From positions 563,001 through 627,000 of the forward strand of contig JASFXZ010000035.1 in assembly GCA_032209605.1 (NCBI GenBank): DNA of 64,000 nucleotides, read 5' to 3'. The notes under the pieces are model-generated. The model had not been told where the DNA came from and did no database searches. It worked only from the letters and a program-made list of their open reading frames with translations. Shown here one piece after another: positions 24,901 to 31,978 of this stretch (positions within the stretch are counted from its first letter, which is position 1; every line of letters starts with the position of its first letter). The stretch is from Mactromeris polynyma. Taxonomy: Eukaryota > Mollusca > Bivalvia > Venerida > Mactridae. Both the position numbers and the translations under genes were made by a program.

Positions 24901-27900
24901 GCCTCGGTGCGCCTCAGCATAGCTACGCCCTGGTATATACAACTTTTCTTCCCCCGTTTACTAAAGAGTTACATATAAAAAGTACTATATCATTGCACCA
25001 GTAATAACAATGCCTATAAAGACGATGCTTTTCTTTAATCATTGCTGCAGAACGATGATTGTCAAACTCATTTATATACTTGACTTCAACATAAATAAGA
25101 AATAAGTACCCATAATTGCGATTGGTATCTATCCGGGTTATTAAGCACATGCTTATTACTCACTAAATTTAAATGAAATACGTTCTGCATTTGTTCAAAA
25201 GTTAAGAAATATTTAGTTAAGAAGTCAAAAAATGTACGATGTATAAGCTATCTCTTTCAAACCAATTTTTATGTAGAAACAAATTTCCATTTGTTTGTTT
25301 TTTATGGTTGAACTATTCCATGTAATTTATTTAGGAAAGTTGCTTATTGAATTTGTTTTATTGAGCACCAGGATGCAGAGAAATGTACAATTAAATTTCG
25401 GTTTATCTGTTTTACAAGTATTATACGTATTTAAAAATATTTATATAAATGTTATGAATTATTTTGCATTTAGCATTATTTCTGGTATGATTCTTTTGAC
25501 CGAGCTGACCTTGACTGAATTTAAGAATAAATCGATATCTAGCATTTTCGGTCCTCCATTTTCATATGTTTGGAAAATCATATTTCGGGATATTTTATGA
25601 GGTTAAGAATCTCACAGAAAGTCAAACATAAGAGTTTATTTTTTTTAATTCTCTTTTCTTTTTGATTATTTAAACTGTGAGTGGGTACACTTATTCCGGG
25701 AATGCAAACGTTTTTATAAATAAGGCGCACAGTAAACTCTCACGGAGTGTAATTTATAAATTCACTTATTTAATTCTGTTACCACGGACATATAAACCAT
25801 TTTATATTGCTATTACGAATTATTCAAACAGATTTATAAATCCTTCTGTATGATAATAATAAAGGAATTCTATTAGTTCATGGTATTTGTGGAATATCAA
25901 GTATACACCACATACATTTTAAAACGATGTTCTGTACTGTAATATATTATGTTCAATTGTGTGACCACTACCTCTATCTTTGCGCAGAATAAAACAAAAT
26001 GTTTATCACAATTGAAATTAAGCTGCTGCTAAAGAAAATACGACACAAGAGTCGCGATATGGTCTCCTAGAAGAAATTAATTTCATGAAGCTTTACACTA
26101 TAAATGCAGTCTACACTTTACCACCATAAACCATGATCCAGTCACGGACAAATAGACATATGGTTTATATGTCCGTGGTCCAGTGAACAGTTATATTAAG
26201 ATAATATCTTAAGAGACCACCTGTGGAGATTAAACTTGTCACAAGAGAGACTAACCGAATCGGTATCACTCGCTGATCTTCGTGAATTTCCGTGATAACA
26301 CGGAAACAATCTTCACATTGACAGGTACTCTAAATTCCCCCATTTTGTTCATAATAAATTACATCAATTGGCACCGTTTGAACAAGCATAATTTGTCCTA
26401 AAATAAGCTGCTTGAAACGTCGAATTTCCGTCTAAGGATAAGTTAAAATAATGATTTAAACACGTCGTACTTCGCAAATAGGTCTTAATAGGTCTCATCG
26501 AGCTAAAGGACCGTTCTGCTATCGCTGTTGACACAGGCATTGATAACAATATAGACAGACAGGCACGGACATTTGGGTAGAGGTCCTTATTTGCCTGACC
26601 CAACGCTTCCAATAGGCAGTCGCTTGGGTCCTCCATTAACGTCTGGCAGCGTCTTTGCCATCGACGTATCTCGGTGCAGAACTGGTCAATGTCGTTGGTC
26701 ACATCAGATGCACACGAGGCATGAATTTCACACACCACCTGCCATTTAATTATCAGCATACTTAACATATAATTATTTGTCTGAAAGGATCCCGTCAGTT
26801 CGTCCGTCCGTTGGTGATAATAAAGCGTATGCAAACAACAACTGTCAAATAAGTTAATACATAACTATTATATTCCTGGAAATGCTAATGTTCGTATGAT
26901 ACAAATAATGTAGTTCTGGACTAAATTTAACTTTACATCTGCATGATAAGGACATTACCTTAAGTTTAGTGTTTTACTGATAAAATGCTCTCTTTTCTAT
27001 TTGTACACATGAAGTTCCAGTCCAGTATAACTCAATAGCATATAACATGTATGATTAATATTCTAAGAAGCAGTTATATTCCATATCTAAAATAATGGCG
27101 ATGTTGTATGTACTTGGTTAATGTCAATATATGTACGTATAGTTCAATAGCTGCGCTGTAACCCTTCATCCCCCTCAGCCTTCGATGTTTAATGCTGATT
27201 TAAAGTCTTTAGTTTTTCGACTTTTGAAAATGATGATACGCACGGGCGTACGTGCGTATGCCCAGCTACGGGCCTGGCAACATAAAAGATTGTCGAGATG
27301 TTGCGATTGCTGGTAACTCAAGATCAAAAATGGATTTCGGTAAATTCACCGAAGGTCAGTGGATTTCGGTAAGTTAACGTACGCCTTAAGTATCGAAATG
27401 TTAACCAATCCGCGTAAAGGTTACAAAACGATGTTCTGTTGAAAAGAAGTTGGGTTAGTGGTTAACGTAAGATTTCAGTGATAGGTTTACACAACACTGA
27501 TATGTAAATAGCAAGGCCATGTTAGTACGGCTTGAAACCGTGTCAGTTTGTTTATGCGCCGGAGTTTGAACTCCGGGTGACAAAACGTATTTTTCTTTAC
27601 AAGGATAAGAAACCTAATAGTTTAAAGTGGTAGCTATTTTTTATTTTATGTACATTTATATGCTCAACAACAAATTCTGCCGTAGGCCTATCGTTTTGCA
27701 CCATGTCTGTTTGCTACGTCTGTCAACATTCTGTCAACCTCTACCTCAGTTAAGTCAAGGTCTATTAATAATAAATGAACTTTGAATGGTAGTGTACCTA
27801 TAAACGATGCGCTATGTGTCTTGTTCATTTACTTGATGTTCGTGAAAATATAGTATCACAAAATTGTGCATTCTTGCCGACAAAAAATATTGTTTATTTC

Positions 27901-29965
27901 ATTTTATTTTACCGAATTTGCAATAAAGAAGACATTTAACTCCAGAGCATCTTGAAAATGAAGAGCTTTATGTATAAACCACGTGACAATAACTGACATG
28001 AAACCTAATGACATTCCAAGTTCGTTTTTTTTCTTTAGTTAAAGATAAGGAAGCCTTAAAACCTTACAATTTTCATCAGCGTCATTTAAGGATTTTCTTA
28101 GCAAGGGAACGTCTTAACTTTAATGGAAAATATTAATTTCATCTAAGGAAAATGGACGCTACCTTATCTTTTAAGGAAAAATGCCATACATGTATATAAT
28201 GAACATCTTACGAGTAGACATTAAGTGAAATACCACTTAAGTATTTTCTAAATATTTAAGCAAAATACTGTGGATATTAAGTAAAGTATAACTTTTAGGG
28301 AAAATCTTAACCTTAATATGTTTCGTGAAAACCATAAACTGTAAATTAGATAGTATATGCCTATCTGTTACAGTCCTCACGTCCGGTTAGATAGTATATG
28401 CCTATCTGTTACAGTCCTCACGTCCGGTTAGATAGTATATGCCTATCTGTTACAGTCCTCACGTCCGGTTAGATAGTATATGCATATCTGTTACAGTCCT
28501 CACGTCCGGTTAGATAGTACATGCCTATCTGTTACAGTCCTCACGTCCGGTTAGATAGTACATGCCTATCTGTTACAGTCCTCACGTCCGGTTAGATAGT
28601 ATATGCCTATCTGTTACAGTCCTCACGTCCGGTTAGATAGTATATGCCTATCTGTTACAGTCCTCACGTCCGGTTAAGAAACATGTCCATATCAAACTAG
28701 CTTGAATGAAATTCAATTATTTCTCTGGAAAGACAGAAAAAATGTGGTGCCGCTTAAGTCAGCGTAAATTGACATCAGATGTGGCGAAATAAAGCTTTAC
28801 TTAATGGACTGATAAATAGGCGATTAAATGTAGAAGCTGATACGATTTTACGTACATATGAATTGATGACGTTCATACTCGCGTGTAAATGAGTTTTTAC
28901 GTTGGACATTATGCCTGCGGTGTTAACATGGGACATTTTTATGTATATATGTATATATTGTTTGATGTTGATGATGTACATTGTATAAACATGCATGTAG
29001 CTGTCAAGTGAAAATGCCCAAATGTCTGAAGATATATTTATACTGTTCTGGACCGGATATTGTAACCGATATTCCGCTCTGCACTCGCCGCTCTGCACTC
29101 ACCGCTCTGCACTCACCGCTCTGCACTCACCGCTCTGCACACAGCACTCAGCAAAGCACTCGCCGCTATGCACTCGCCACTCTGCACTCGCCGCTCTGCA
29201 CTCGCCGCTCTGCACTCGCCGCTCTGCACTCGCCGCTCTGCACTCGCCATTCTGCACTCGCCGCTCTGCACTCGCCGCTCTGCATTCGCCGCTCTGCACT
29301 CACCGCTCTGCACGCAGCACTCTGCACGCAGCACTCACCACTCAGCAAAGCACTCACCACTCTGCACTCACAACTGCACTCAGCACTCTGCACTCACCGC
29401 TCTGCACGCAGCGCTCTGCACGCAGCACTCTCCACTCAGCAAAGCACTCTCCACATTGCACTCACAACTGCACTCATCACTCTGCACTCACCGCTCTGCA
29501 CGCAGCGCTCTGCACGCAGCACTCACCACTCAGCAAAGCACTCACAACTCTGCACTCACAACTGCACTCACCACTCTGCACTCGCTATCCTACTATTCAA
29601 CACTCATGTAGGAAAACTCAGATGGACCCGAAATGGTTTCCGTTACCCTGTTACCATAATGCTGTAAGATTGTTTGGTAAAACAGAAATATGAAGTGATA
29701 AAAAAACAATCATTTCTGTCATCTGCTCAATCAAATGAAACAAAAACTCACCAACTGAGTAAAGTAGTTGATTGGTTGAATCGTAAGCCATTTGTTCGGC
29801 CGCGTCCTTGTCCAGCGCATATATTGGTGTGGGGTCATACTTATATGGCAAATAAATGGTCGACAACTTCACAAAATCAACATATAAACATTCCACAAAC
29901 ACCAAACACACGCAAAACATTGCTAAATTATAAATACTCATTTTAATTATATAAATCACGCGCAT
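3771..29965 (-). CDS. MSP130-like choice-of-anchor I family surface glycoprotein, 9 exons
   Basis: Coding exons in transcript order: 29752-29965 (or from 29941), 23108-23329, 21527-21725, 20450-20585, 12965-13079, 10941-11117, 7570-7808, 4706-4932, 3771-3975. All junctions are GT-AG and phases match, giving about 569 residues (577 from the upstream ATG). Family hallmarks appear in order: a signal peptide, IHVIDISDVTDPQV, VGDLPDM...AIEAEP, NAIAVVD...LDASDRDGG-like, GMYQPDAI...TANEGDSKDY, YTFGGRSF...DSGD, SDNK-GPETESITLG, and finally PAAESPNNQPLLLVSGSVSG. The C-terminus ends in a short hydrophobic run (LAVLMLLLAVAEV), compatible with a GPI signal or membrane tail. Family knowledge: members include bacterial exported proteins and MSP130, a GPI-anchored protein of echinoderm skeleton-forming cells, also known from mollusc shell tissue. 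A role in biomineralisation is inferred. No stop or frameshift was found in the spliced frame. Confidence 0.88.
3976..4705. other. intron 8 of the MSP130-like gene
   Basis: AT-rich intron without arrays. The minus-strand frame at 4302-4484 is AT-rich and unsupported. Confidence 0.6.
4706..4932 (-). CDS. MSP130-like exon 8
   Basis: Phase 0 entry after TATAATGTAG and phase 2 exit at AA|GTGAGT. It encodes GPETESITLGHIGC, then NERPGTIAVYSID and DRRQISMIDPEDMK. The GPE-TE and G-ERPG motifs are the strongest family signatures of the choice-of-anchor I fold. The plus-strand frame over the same bases is a shadow. Confidence 0.92.
4940..5262 (+). repeat. E1 copy abutting the exon 8 splice acceptor
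   Basis: E1 blocks run from GGGACTAAGTTGATACAGT through CCATAAAACATAAGGCATC to a tail ending GGAGATTTTAACATACAT. Part of segment A is deleted. In the gene's sense the copy is inverted. Its terminal CAACTTAGTCCCTCTCTTTT lies within 30 nt of the exon 8 acceptor and forms the pyrimidine tract. Confidence 0.78.
5300..5395 (+). repeat. E1 fragment (segment A)
   Basis: A second partial E1 with GGAGAGAATAAGCTGC, then GGGAACGCCACATACATAAG and AACAATAGTCCATAAAACAT. The minus-strand frame across it (5236-5475) is not an exon: exons 8 and 9 join directly and in frame without it. Confidence 0.75.
5497..6065. repeat. 22-bp minisatellite, about 26 copies
   Basis: Repeats of a 22-bp unit containing GTTTGTATGAATCATGATTA, nearly homogeneous. 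Each unit holds the palindrome AATCATGATT. It lies in intron 7 of the MSP130-like gene, next to the E2 MITE. Confidence 0.95.
6099..7331. mobile_element. E2 palindromic MITE with internal 18-bp array
   Basis: The left end reads CAGTAAAACCTCACTTGAAG and the right end GTTTGACTGTA, forming rough terminal inverted repeats. Between them, about 6110-7206, are about 60 copies of an 18-bp unit (AATAATAAGACCACCTC plus one base). Solo E2 copies with the same ends lie at 48821-49001 and 57773-57937. The CAGTAAAACCTC end and TA flanks resemble Tc1/mariner-pogo MITEs; this class assignment is inference. Confidence 0.8.
7332..7569. other. intron 7 remainder before exon 7
   Basis: Unique AT-rich intron sequence between the E2 element and exon 7; nothing else seen. 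Confidence 0.5.
7570..7808 (-). CDS. MSP130-like exon 7
   Basis: Entry after TTTGTTTTCAG (phase 1), exit AAG|GTATGT (phase 0). It encodes GRLTVTTENG, EYDALYTFGGRSFTI, VYDSGDELE, then AEMFNN and SDNK. The FGGRSF and DSGD motifs are typical of this family. The longer frame reading upstream through the acceptor to a methionine at 7872 is intronic. Confidence 0.92.
7875..8207. repeat. 25-bp minisatellite, about 13 copies
   Basis: Units read TAGACATTTGTATTAACTAC plus ACAAG. The array starts about 65 bp upstream (in gene sense) of the exon 7 acceptor. Variants (TTTAAG, ATTTTTATT) cluster in the first copies next to the exon. Confidence 0.95.
8208..9297. other. intron 6 of the MSP130-like gene, part
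   Basis: AT-rich intron. At 8750-8880 there is a degenerate CA-rich repeat with ACAAAATACACAG motifs. No exon is supported; frames at 8153-8665 and 8731-9303 are AT-rich or repeat shadows. Confidence 0.5.
9298..10497. repeat. 60-bp minisatellite with two unit subtypes, 20 copies
   Basis: The 60-bp unit holds GTACTAAGACTATGTCTTRC and TTCCACAGCAAGAGGA. Two linked subtypes occur: AGGAAC units usually carry GATCGTAC, while AGGAGC units carry GCTCGTAC. A single-base deletion at about 9473 shifts frame. Because 60 is divisible by 3, frames of 380-425 codons stay open on both strands; none is supported as a gene. Confidence 0.95.
10498..10727. other. intron 6, unique stretch
   Basis: AT-rich intron between the 60-bp array and the E1 copy; nothing recognised. 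Confidence 0.45.
10728..10938 (+). repeat. E1 copy reaching the exon 6 splice donor
   Basis: E1 blocks CACAGATCTCCCGGGAAAAC, GGGTAATTACGCACGGGAAA and a GGATGGCATACATCACAGAA tail. It is truncated a few bases from the exon 6 donor, so almost the whole start of intron 6 is E1-derived. Confidence 0.78.
10941..11117 (-). CDS. MSP130-like exon 6
   Basis: Entry after ATATTTGCAG (phase 1), exit TTCG|GTGAGT (phase 1). It encodes GMYQPDAIKFY and IITANEGDSKDY followed by FSEEARVKDL, the most conserved blocks of the family. Confidence 0.93.
11091..11230. repeat. tandem duplication of the exon 6 acceptor region, 3 copies
   Basis: About 55-bp units, each with CCACGCCTCYATATT, a GCAG-type acceptor context and a CCAGATAATTATACA spacer. 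The copy nearest the exon is the functional acceptor plus the exon start. The other two lie in the intron as decayed copies of the exon 5' end. Confidence 0.75.
11379..12372. repeat. 45-bp minisatellite seeded by E1 (segment A), about 22 copies
   Basis: Units read CCACATTCACATGACAATKC then CTCCTCTCACAGATCCCAGGGAAYG. The array lies in the E1 orientation and is followed at 12361-12415 by an E1 fragment (AACAGCATAAACAACAATCC). It is homologous, inverted, to 1-815. Frames of 267-333 codons result from the multiple-of-3 unit. Confidence 0.95.
12416..12964. other. intron 5 with a partial E4 (CRE-bearing) repeat
   Basis: Mostly AT-rich intron. At 12893-12945 there is a partial E4 repeat with GATGACGTCACATGTGACGT next to the exon 5 donor. 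No other feature is seen. Confidence 0.55.
12965..13079 (-). CDS. MSP130-like exon 5
   Basis: Phase 0 entry after TTTATAAACAG, phase 1 exit at GGTG|GTAAGT. It encodes ENNAIAVVDMETEEIEDILG and YSFDASDRDG. N-A-(I/V)-A-VVD followed by DASD-RDG is diagnostic of the family. The plus-strand frame here is a shadow. Confidence 0.93.
13186..13395. mobile_element. E4 repeat (palindromic, CRE-rich MITE-like)
   Basis: Two arms face each other: TTCTGTAAGTGACGTCATTT at the left and GTGACGTCACATGTGACG with GAATGACGTCACTTAAAG at the right. A centre of GGAAACAATATTTACTCCAT lies between. Homologous copies are at 55235-55445, 57045-57260 and 63115-63345, with partial copies elsewhere. Each arm holds TGACGTCA octamers. 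Confidence 0.7.
13389..13560 (+). repeat. E6 dispersed repeat
   Basis: Begins GCATTCGGAAATCCTCGGCC, continues with ACGTCAAGTGCCTCGGATG and GAAACAAGATGGCGTCGTGA. A longer copy is at 61907-62265 and a partial one at 35448-35545. No coding capacity is seen. Confidence 0.65.
13675..15430. repeat. 64-bp satellite block, about 27 copies
   Basis: The 64-bp unit contains TTCTTGTATCCTAAAAGRCA, then GTCAATGAAAATTCAG and ATCCTGCCTGTTGTAGCT. It adjoins the 39-bp block, with which it shares the CCATATCCTGCCTGTTGTAG half. Both lie in intron 4 of the MSP130-like gene. Confidence 0.95.
15431..19855. repeat. 39-bp satellite block, about 113 copies
   Basis: The unit is CCATATCCTGCCTGTTGTAG then CTTTCTTTAACTTAGGATG. 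Main variants are ACATAGG for ACTTAGG, GGATCCC for GGATGCC, and CTACCTG for CTGCCTG. Rare short units lack TTTCTT (near 16535, 16605, 16680, 18745). Around 17470-18015 a seven-unit pattern of variants recurs exactly 273 bp apart. Frames up to 674 codons are by-products of a unit divisible by 3. Confidence 0.96.
19856..20079. other. intron 4, unique stretch
   Basis: Ordinary intron sequence between the satellite and an E5 repeat. Confidence 0.45.
20080..20365 (+). repeat. E5 dispersed repeat, intact copy
   Basis: Starts AACAAGAAATATCTTGAAAA with GGTCGGCGCAATTTGAAG, and ends after CACAACACTGATATGCAAAT. Other copies: 23359-23422 joined with 27277-27545 (split by a transposon), and inverted at 49330-49680. 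Class unknown. Confidence 0.75.
20450..20585 (-). CDS. MSP130-like exon 4
   Basis: Phase 2 entry after GATCAAACAG, phase 0 exit CAA|GTATGT. It encodes FEELSKSGVRWIYR, then EPEYITFNSDESKAYICLQ. The EPEYI-F--D---AYI-LQ stretch is the conserved link to exon 5. The overlapping minus-strand frame in another phase is not used. Confidence 0.92.
20586..20824. other. intron 3 with a 19-base G run
   Basis: Unique intron sequence with an uninterrupted G tract at about 20688-20706. The plus-strand frame here is unsupported. Confidence 0.5.
20825..20906. repeat. E4 repeat, one arm only
   Basis: GTGACGTCACATGTGGCAT, then GGAAATGACGTCACCGAATG and CAGCGGCGCTCATA: a single E4 arm with two CRE-like octamers. 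Confidence 0.7.
20990..21066 (-). repeat. tRNA-derived SINE head or tRNA pseudogene
   Basis: On the minus strand GATCTAGAGGTAGAGCGCCT resembles a pol III A box and CATGGGTTCGAATAACG a B box, about 45 nt apart. The arms do not pair as a full cloverleaf, so a functional tRNA is unlikely. Confidence 0.5.
21156..21500. repeat. 109-bp tandem repeat, 3 copies plus partial
   Basis: Unit starts at 21156, 21265 and 21374; a partial copy starts at 21483. Each begins CTTGTCACGTGACAAACGAG, a perfect palindrome around CACGTG, and contains GCGCATGC. The array ends 27 bp from the exon 3 donor. Confidence 0.92.
21527..21725 (-). CDS. MSP130-like exon 3
   Basis: Phase 1 entry after TCGTTTTAAG, phase 2 exit ACCAG|GTAAGT. 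It encodes VGDLPDMILPTFDCKKLVVA, then IEAEPYADDV and NPGGVAIITF. The family block G-LPDM...(A)NEGEP is present in a diverged form (AIEAEP). Confidence 0.9.
21726..23107. other. intron 2 of the MSP130-like gene
   Basis: AT-rich intron of about 1.4 kb without arrays. A short CG-alternating stretch (CAGCGCGCGCGCAGC) lies near 22270. Small frames at 21693-21923 and 22713-22928 have no recognisable content. Confidence 0.55.
23108..23329 (-). CDS. MSP130-like exon 2
   Basis: Phase 1 entry after TCGTCTTACAG, phase 1 exit AAGG|GTATGT. It encodes NTNIHVIDISDVTDPQVLYH, then DNVDVTDVEVCGGFVYVAYD and FVEVYRAFNKTSGELERV. The V-DISD---P and V-DV-VC---VYVA pattern is a beta-propeller-like blade typical of the family. 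NKTS is a possible N-glycosylation site. Confidence 0.92.
23359..23422 (+). repeat. E5 repeat, left part (interrupted by the hAT insertion)
   Basis: AAGATGGTTGGCGCAATTTG followed by TTTGTTATGCAAC; the rest of this copy resumes at 27277. It matches the uninterrupted copy at 20080. Confidence 0.85.
24564..24932. mobile_element. nested hAT-like MITE
   Basis: Left end CAGGCCCGTAGCTTGAGGC, right end complement CAGGGCGTAGCTATGCTGAGGC: inverted ends of the same style as the host transposon but a different element. It is flanked by TATATA-rich sequence, so a target duplication cannot be scored. Frames across it are not recognised. Confidence 0.6.
24933..25780. other. AT-rich interior of the hAT insertion
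   Basis: No supported coding region or array. Confidence 0.5.
25781..26179. repeat. segment bounded by perfect 20-bp inverted repeats
   Basis: ACCACGGACATATAAACCAT at 25781-25800 is the exact reverse complement of 26160-26179. A partial third copy (CACGGACAAATAGACAT) sits just inside the right end. It may be a small MITE inside the hAT element; no target duplication was found. Confidence 0.65.
26364..26834 (-). pseudogene. hAT transposase C-terminal fragment (dimerisation domain)
   Basis: A 156-residue frame carries LSILLSMPVSTAIAERSFSS followed by MRPIKTYLRSTT. This is the hallmark of the hAT family C-terminal dimerisation region (Dimer_Tnp_hAT), as in ZMYM/TTF-finger-type transposases. 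Preceding residues (DVTNDIDQFCTEIRRWQRRC) fit the region upstream in such proteins. The zinc finger and the first catalytic residues are not visible in this frame, and the element is otherwise decayed. It lies antisense to the left-to-right coordinates, inside intron 1 of the MSP130-like gene. Confidence 0.85.
27277..27545 (+). repeat. E5 repeat, right part
   Basis: Resumes with GCAACATAAAAGATTGTCGA and ends near CACAACACTGATATGTAAAT and GGCCATGTTAGTACGGC, matching 20140-20350. Confidence 0.8.
27546..28343. other. intron 1, AT-rich
   Basis: Ordinary AT-rich sequence. From 28040 to 28180 several TTAAGGA/AAGGAAAA blocks recur in both orientations, possibly an old palindromic repeat. No gene seen. 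Confidence 0.45.
28344..28674. repeat. 41-bp minisatellite, 8 copies
   Basis: Each unit has CTGTTACAGTCCTCACGTCC and GGTTAGATAGTATATGCCTAT. GATAG...CTATC within the unit can fold as a short hairpin. Confidence 0.95.
28675..29074. other. intron 1, unique stretch
   Basis: Nothing recognised. Confidence 0.4.
29075..29590. repeat. 12-14-bp short tandem array (CTCTGCACTCRC)
   Basis: CTCTGCACTCGC and variants (CTCTGCACGCAGCA, CTCAGCAAAGCACT) are repeated over about 515 bp. The second half shows longer composite units of about 110 bp (near 29330-29440 and 29450-29540). Open frames on both strands are repeat artefacts. The array ends about 160 bp from the exon 1 donor of the MSP130-like gene. Confidence 0.92.
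29752..29965 (-). CDS. MSP130-like exon 1 (signal peptide)
   Basis: Two in-frame ATGs (29965 and 29941) precede a hydrophobic run with FCVCLVFVEC, a likely signal peptide. The mature N-terminus follows as LSTIYLPYKYDPTPIYALDK and AAEQMAYDSTNQLLYSVG, where AEQ-AYD----LLYSVG is the family's first conserved strand. The donor is GTTG|GTGAGT (phase 1). I list the upstream ATG; the downstream one gives a tighter signal peptide. Confidence 0.88.
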
Positions 29966-30034
29966 AAATTAAGGCAACTTGCATACAAGCTTAACATACA
30001 CCGAGTGAAGCGTCCTATACGTACGGAGCGAGCG

Positions 30035-30044
30035 TTTATATATA
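30035..30044 (-). promoter_or_regulatory. TATA box of the MSP130-like gene
   Basis: On the minus strand TATATATAAA in the context GGTATATATAAACGCTCGC lies about 70 nt upstream of the first ATG. Initiation would be expected near 30010, leaving a 5' leader of about 40 nt. Confidence 0.5.
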
Positions 30045-30049
30045 CCATC

Positions 30050-31560
30050 GATACGCTTGATGAAGGACATATTTCAGGCCAAGAGAATGTCTCTTACACA
30101 AGATGGGAAAATACGCTGATTTTGTCACAGGGCACACTAATGTATACAATTTTATATCAAATAAAATATTATCAACAGTTTTTCTCTAATCAAACTGCAG
30201 AGGTACAACTTTATCATCAATATTTTGTTCTTTATAGTCTAATGATTAATAACGTTCATTCCGAAACGACAAAATTAATCCTCCGATTTCATTTATGATA
30301 AAACATATCTTGAAAAAAAGATTAATGAATTTTAATGAAGTGTAGCAGGAATGGTTTATTTTGTATTCCTCATTTTACATTCTTCAGTATTAAAACCAAT
30401 GATTATACGAACTTGCCTGATTTAATGTCCAATGCTCGCCGTAAATCAGAACAAATATTCTGCAATATTAGAAGTTTCAACTCACTTGCTGATGCTCACA
30501 AACTAAAGCAATCTTTGAATAATCTTCGATGACTTTTGACATGTGAAATAATCGCGGTTAACAATATGCCGTTCTATAAATAGAGCGAGTAAAACTGGTG
30601 CGGTGTACACAAAAATGTACCAACGCTCGGCGTACGGTAGATTACCTATTAGATCACCCGTTTGGAAAATGAATATTGTTAACATTAAATGGACGCAACC
30701 TGAAAACAAAACAAACGAAAATTTAAATCAGTATGTTTTATTGAATGTGGAATAAACAGTTTATTTTGGTCAATAATCACGGACCAAGTTTCCAGTTTTT
30801 AAGACAAATAAATGATAGTTTCGTGCTTTAAAACACGAGAAGTTGTATATAAGGTGTATATATCATTTAAATATTGGTGTATAATTAGAAATATCGTTCA
30901 GCAAGCCAGGCCCCCACGATTACATAGGTGCATGGCAGGAACGACTACTCTGAATTGAGATTTGGTGCGTACGGGTCGAATGTTTTTAGTACGAATCCCT
31001 GATATGTTCGATAGGAAAAATATCATGATAAATTTGAAAATAAACAAAAGTATAACATAAAACATGCTTATTAATCAAGACAGATGTTTTTTCTAAATGT
31101 TTTATTGATTTATTTTGCAAGTATATATGATTCATGCAGAAATTTGCGTTTTTTGATCGGTTTATCGCATTACGGTTCGCAATTACGCCCCTTTTCGTCT
31201 GCTACTCTCTGGTCACGTGACTCTACCGGAAGTTCATCGAACTCTGAAAATTTCGAAGAAATGACAGTTAACACAAAACAACATGGTTTCCTGAAAATAT
31301 CCATCATAAAAATAAAGAAATCCCGTGATAAATACGATTTACGCCGAGCGTTGGTCGTACCACTCTAGATATCTAAACATATCAATTAATGCATGCTTTC
31401 CAGTCAGTCTTTATATGAAGTATAAATCCAGCGGGATAATGGATTCTATTCCATTAAATGTAAACAGGTAAATCAGGATTGATAACGGTAAAACATTATC
31501 TTTTTCACATACGTCACAGAATATTCGCTTGAAAGTAGGATTATATAGTTTAATTTCGAA
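30050..31560. other. divergent intergenic region, left half
   Basis: AT-rich DNA between the two gene starts. Small frames (30005-30298, 30335-30532, 30503-30709, 31084-31368) show no domain, and no CpG-rich block is apparent. A fragment resembling the start of E5 (TATCTTGAAAAAAAGATTA) sits near 30307. Confidence 0.45.
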
Positions 31561-31569
31561 TTTTATATA

Positions 31570-31665
31570 TACCCGTCGGTATAGCGCAGTTGTCTTGAGA
31601 GTAGTAAAGTGTCTTCATACATGTTTATCGGTATCCCAGTTCCAGGTTCGAATCATCCTGCCGTA
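31570..31665 (+). repeat. tRNA-like sequence (SINE head or tRNA pseudogene)
   Basis: CGGTATAGCGCAGTTGTC fits an A box and CAGGTTCGAATCATCC fits a B box about 60 nt later. The acceptor arms do not pair convincingly and the spacing is long for a mature tRNA. Confidence 0.5.
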
Positions 31666-31739
31666 AGATTTTTTTCATTAAATTTATAATTTTCAAACCA
31701 TGGAATGTATATTTATGAACATGTATTTAAAAATAATTT

Positions 31740-31860
31740 TATGTTTATTTTTTTTTATTTTTTTTTTGTTTGTTTATTTTTTCTCTCTGTTTTTTCTCTC
31801 TTTGTTTCTTTCTTCAAATATTATATTTTACTATTCATTTCAAATACAATACATATTTCA
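31740..31860. repeat. T-rich low-complexity tract
   Basis: Runs of T with interspersed CTCTCT and GTTTG. The overlapping plus-strand frames rich in F, S and L come from this composition. Confidence 0.8.
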
Positions 31861-31978
31861 ATTACATTTCAAAAAGCGGTGTCGGCAGCATCACTGGCAG
31901 AGTCGGCTTCAGTGGCTGTGTCAGTGCCCTCCTCATCAGTGACCTCAATAATAAAATTATCCATGACCTCTTCACATG

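Larger units (their letters stand above)
23423..27276 (-). mobile_element. hAT-type DNA transposon, degenerate, 3854 bp
   Basis: Ends are CAGGGCCGTAGCTGGGC at the left and the complement of CAGGCCCGTAGCTGGGC at the right, flanked by direct GCAAC repeats (23418-23422 and 27277-27281). Comparison with the E5 copy at 20080 shows the empty site. Internally only a C-terminal transposase piece survives (26364-26834), plus nested repeats. CAGGG-type ends and the dimerisation domain support the hAT superfamily. The 5-bp duplication is shorter than the usual 8 bp and matches subgroups described with 5-bp duplications. Confidence 0.85.

Noticed and set aside
26364..26834. Host gene for a ZMYM-type protein
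   Set aside because: It lies within a transposon with defined ends and target duplication, and only the hAT dimerisation part remains.
28344..28674. CRISPR-like regular array
   Set aside because: Units are direct head-to-tail repeats with no variable spacers, in an animal genome. The same holds for the 60-bp, 45-bp and 39-bp arrays.
29166..29693. Frames over the CTCTGCACTCGC array
   Set aside because: Several overlapping frames on both strands from a 12-bp unit; pure repeat.
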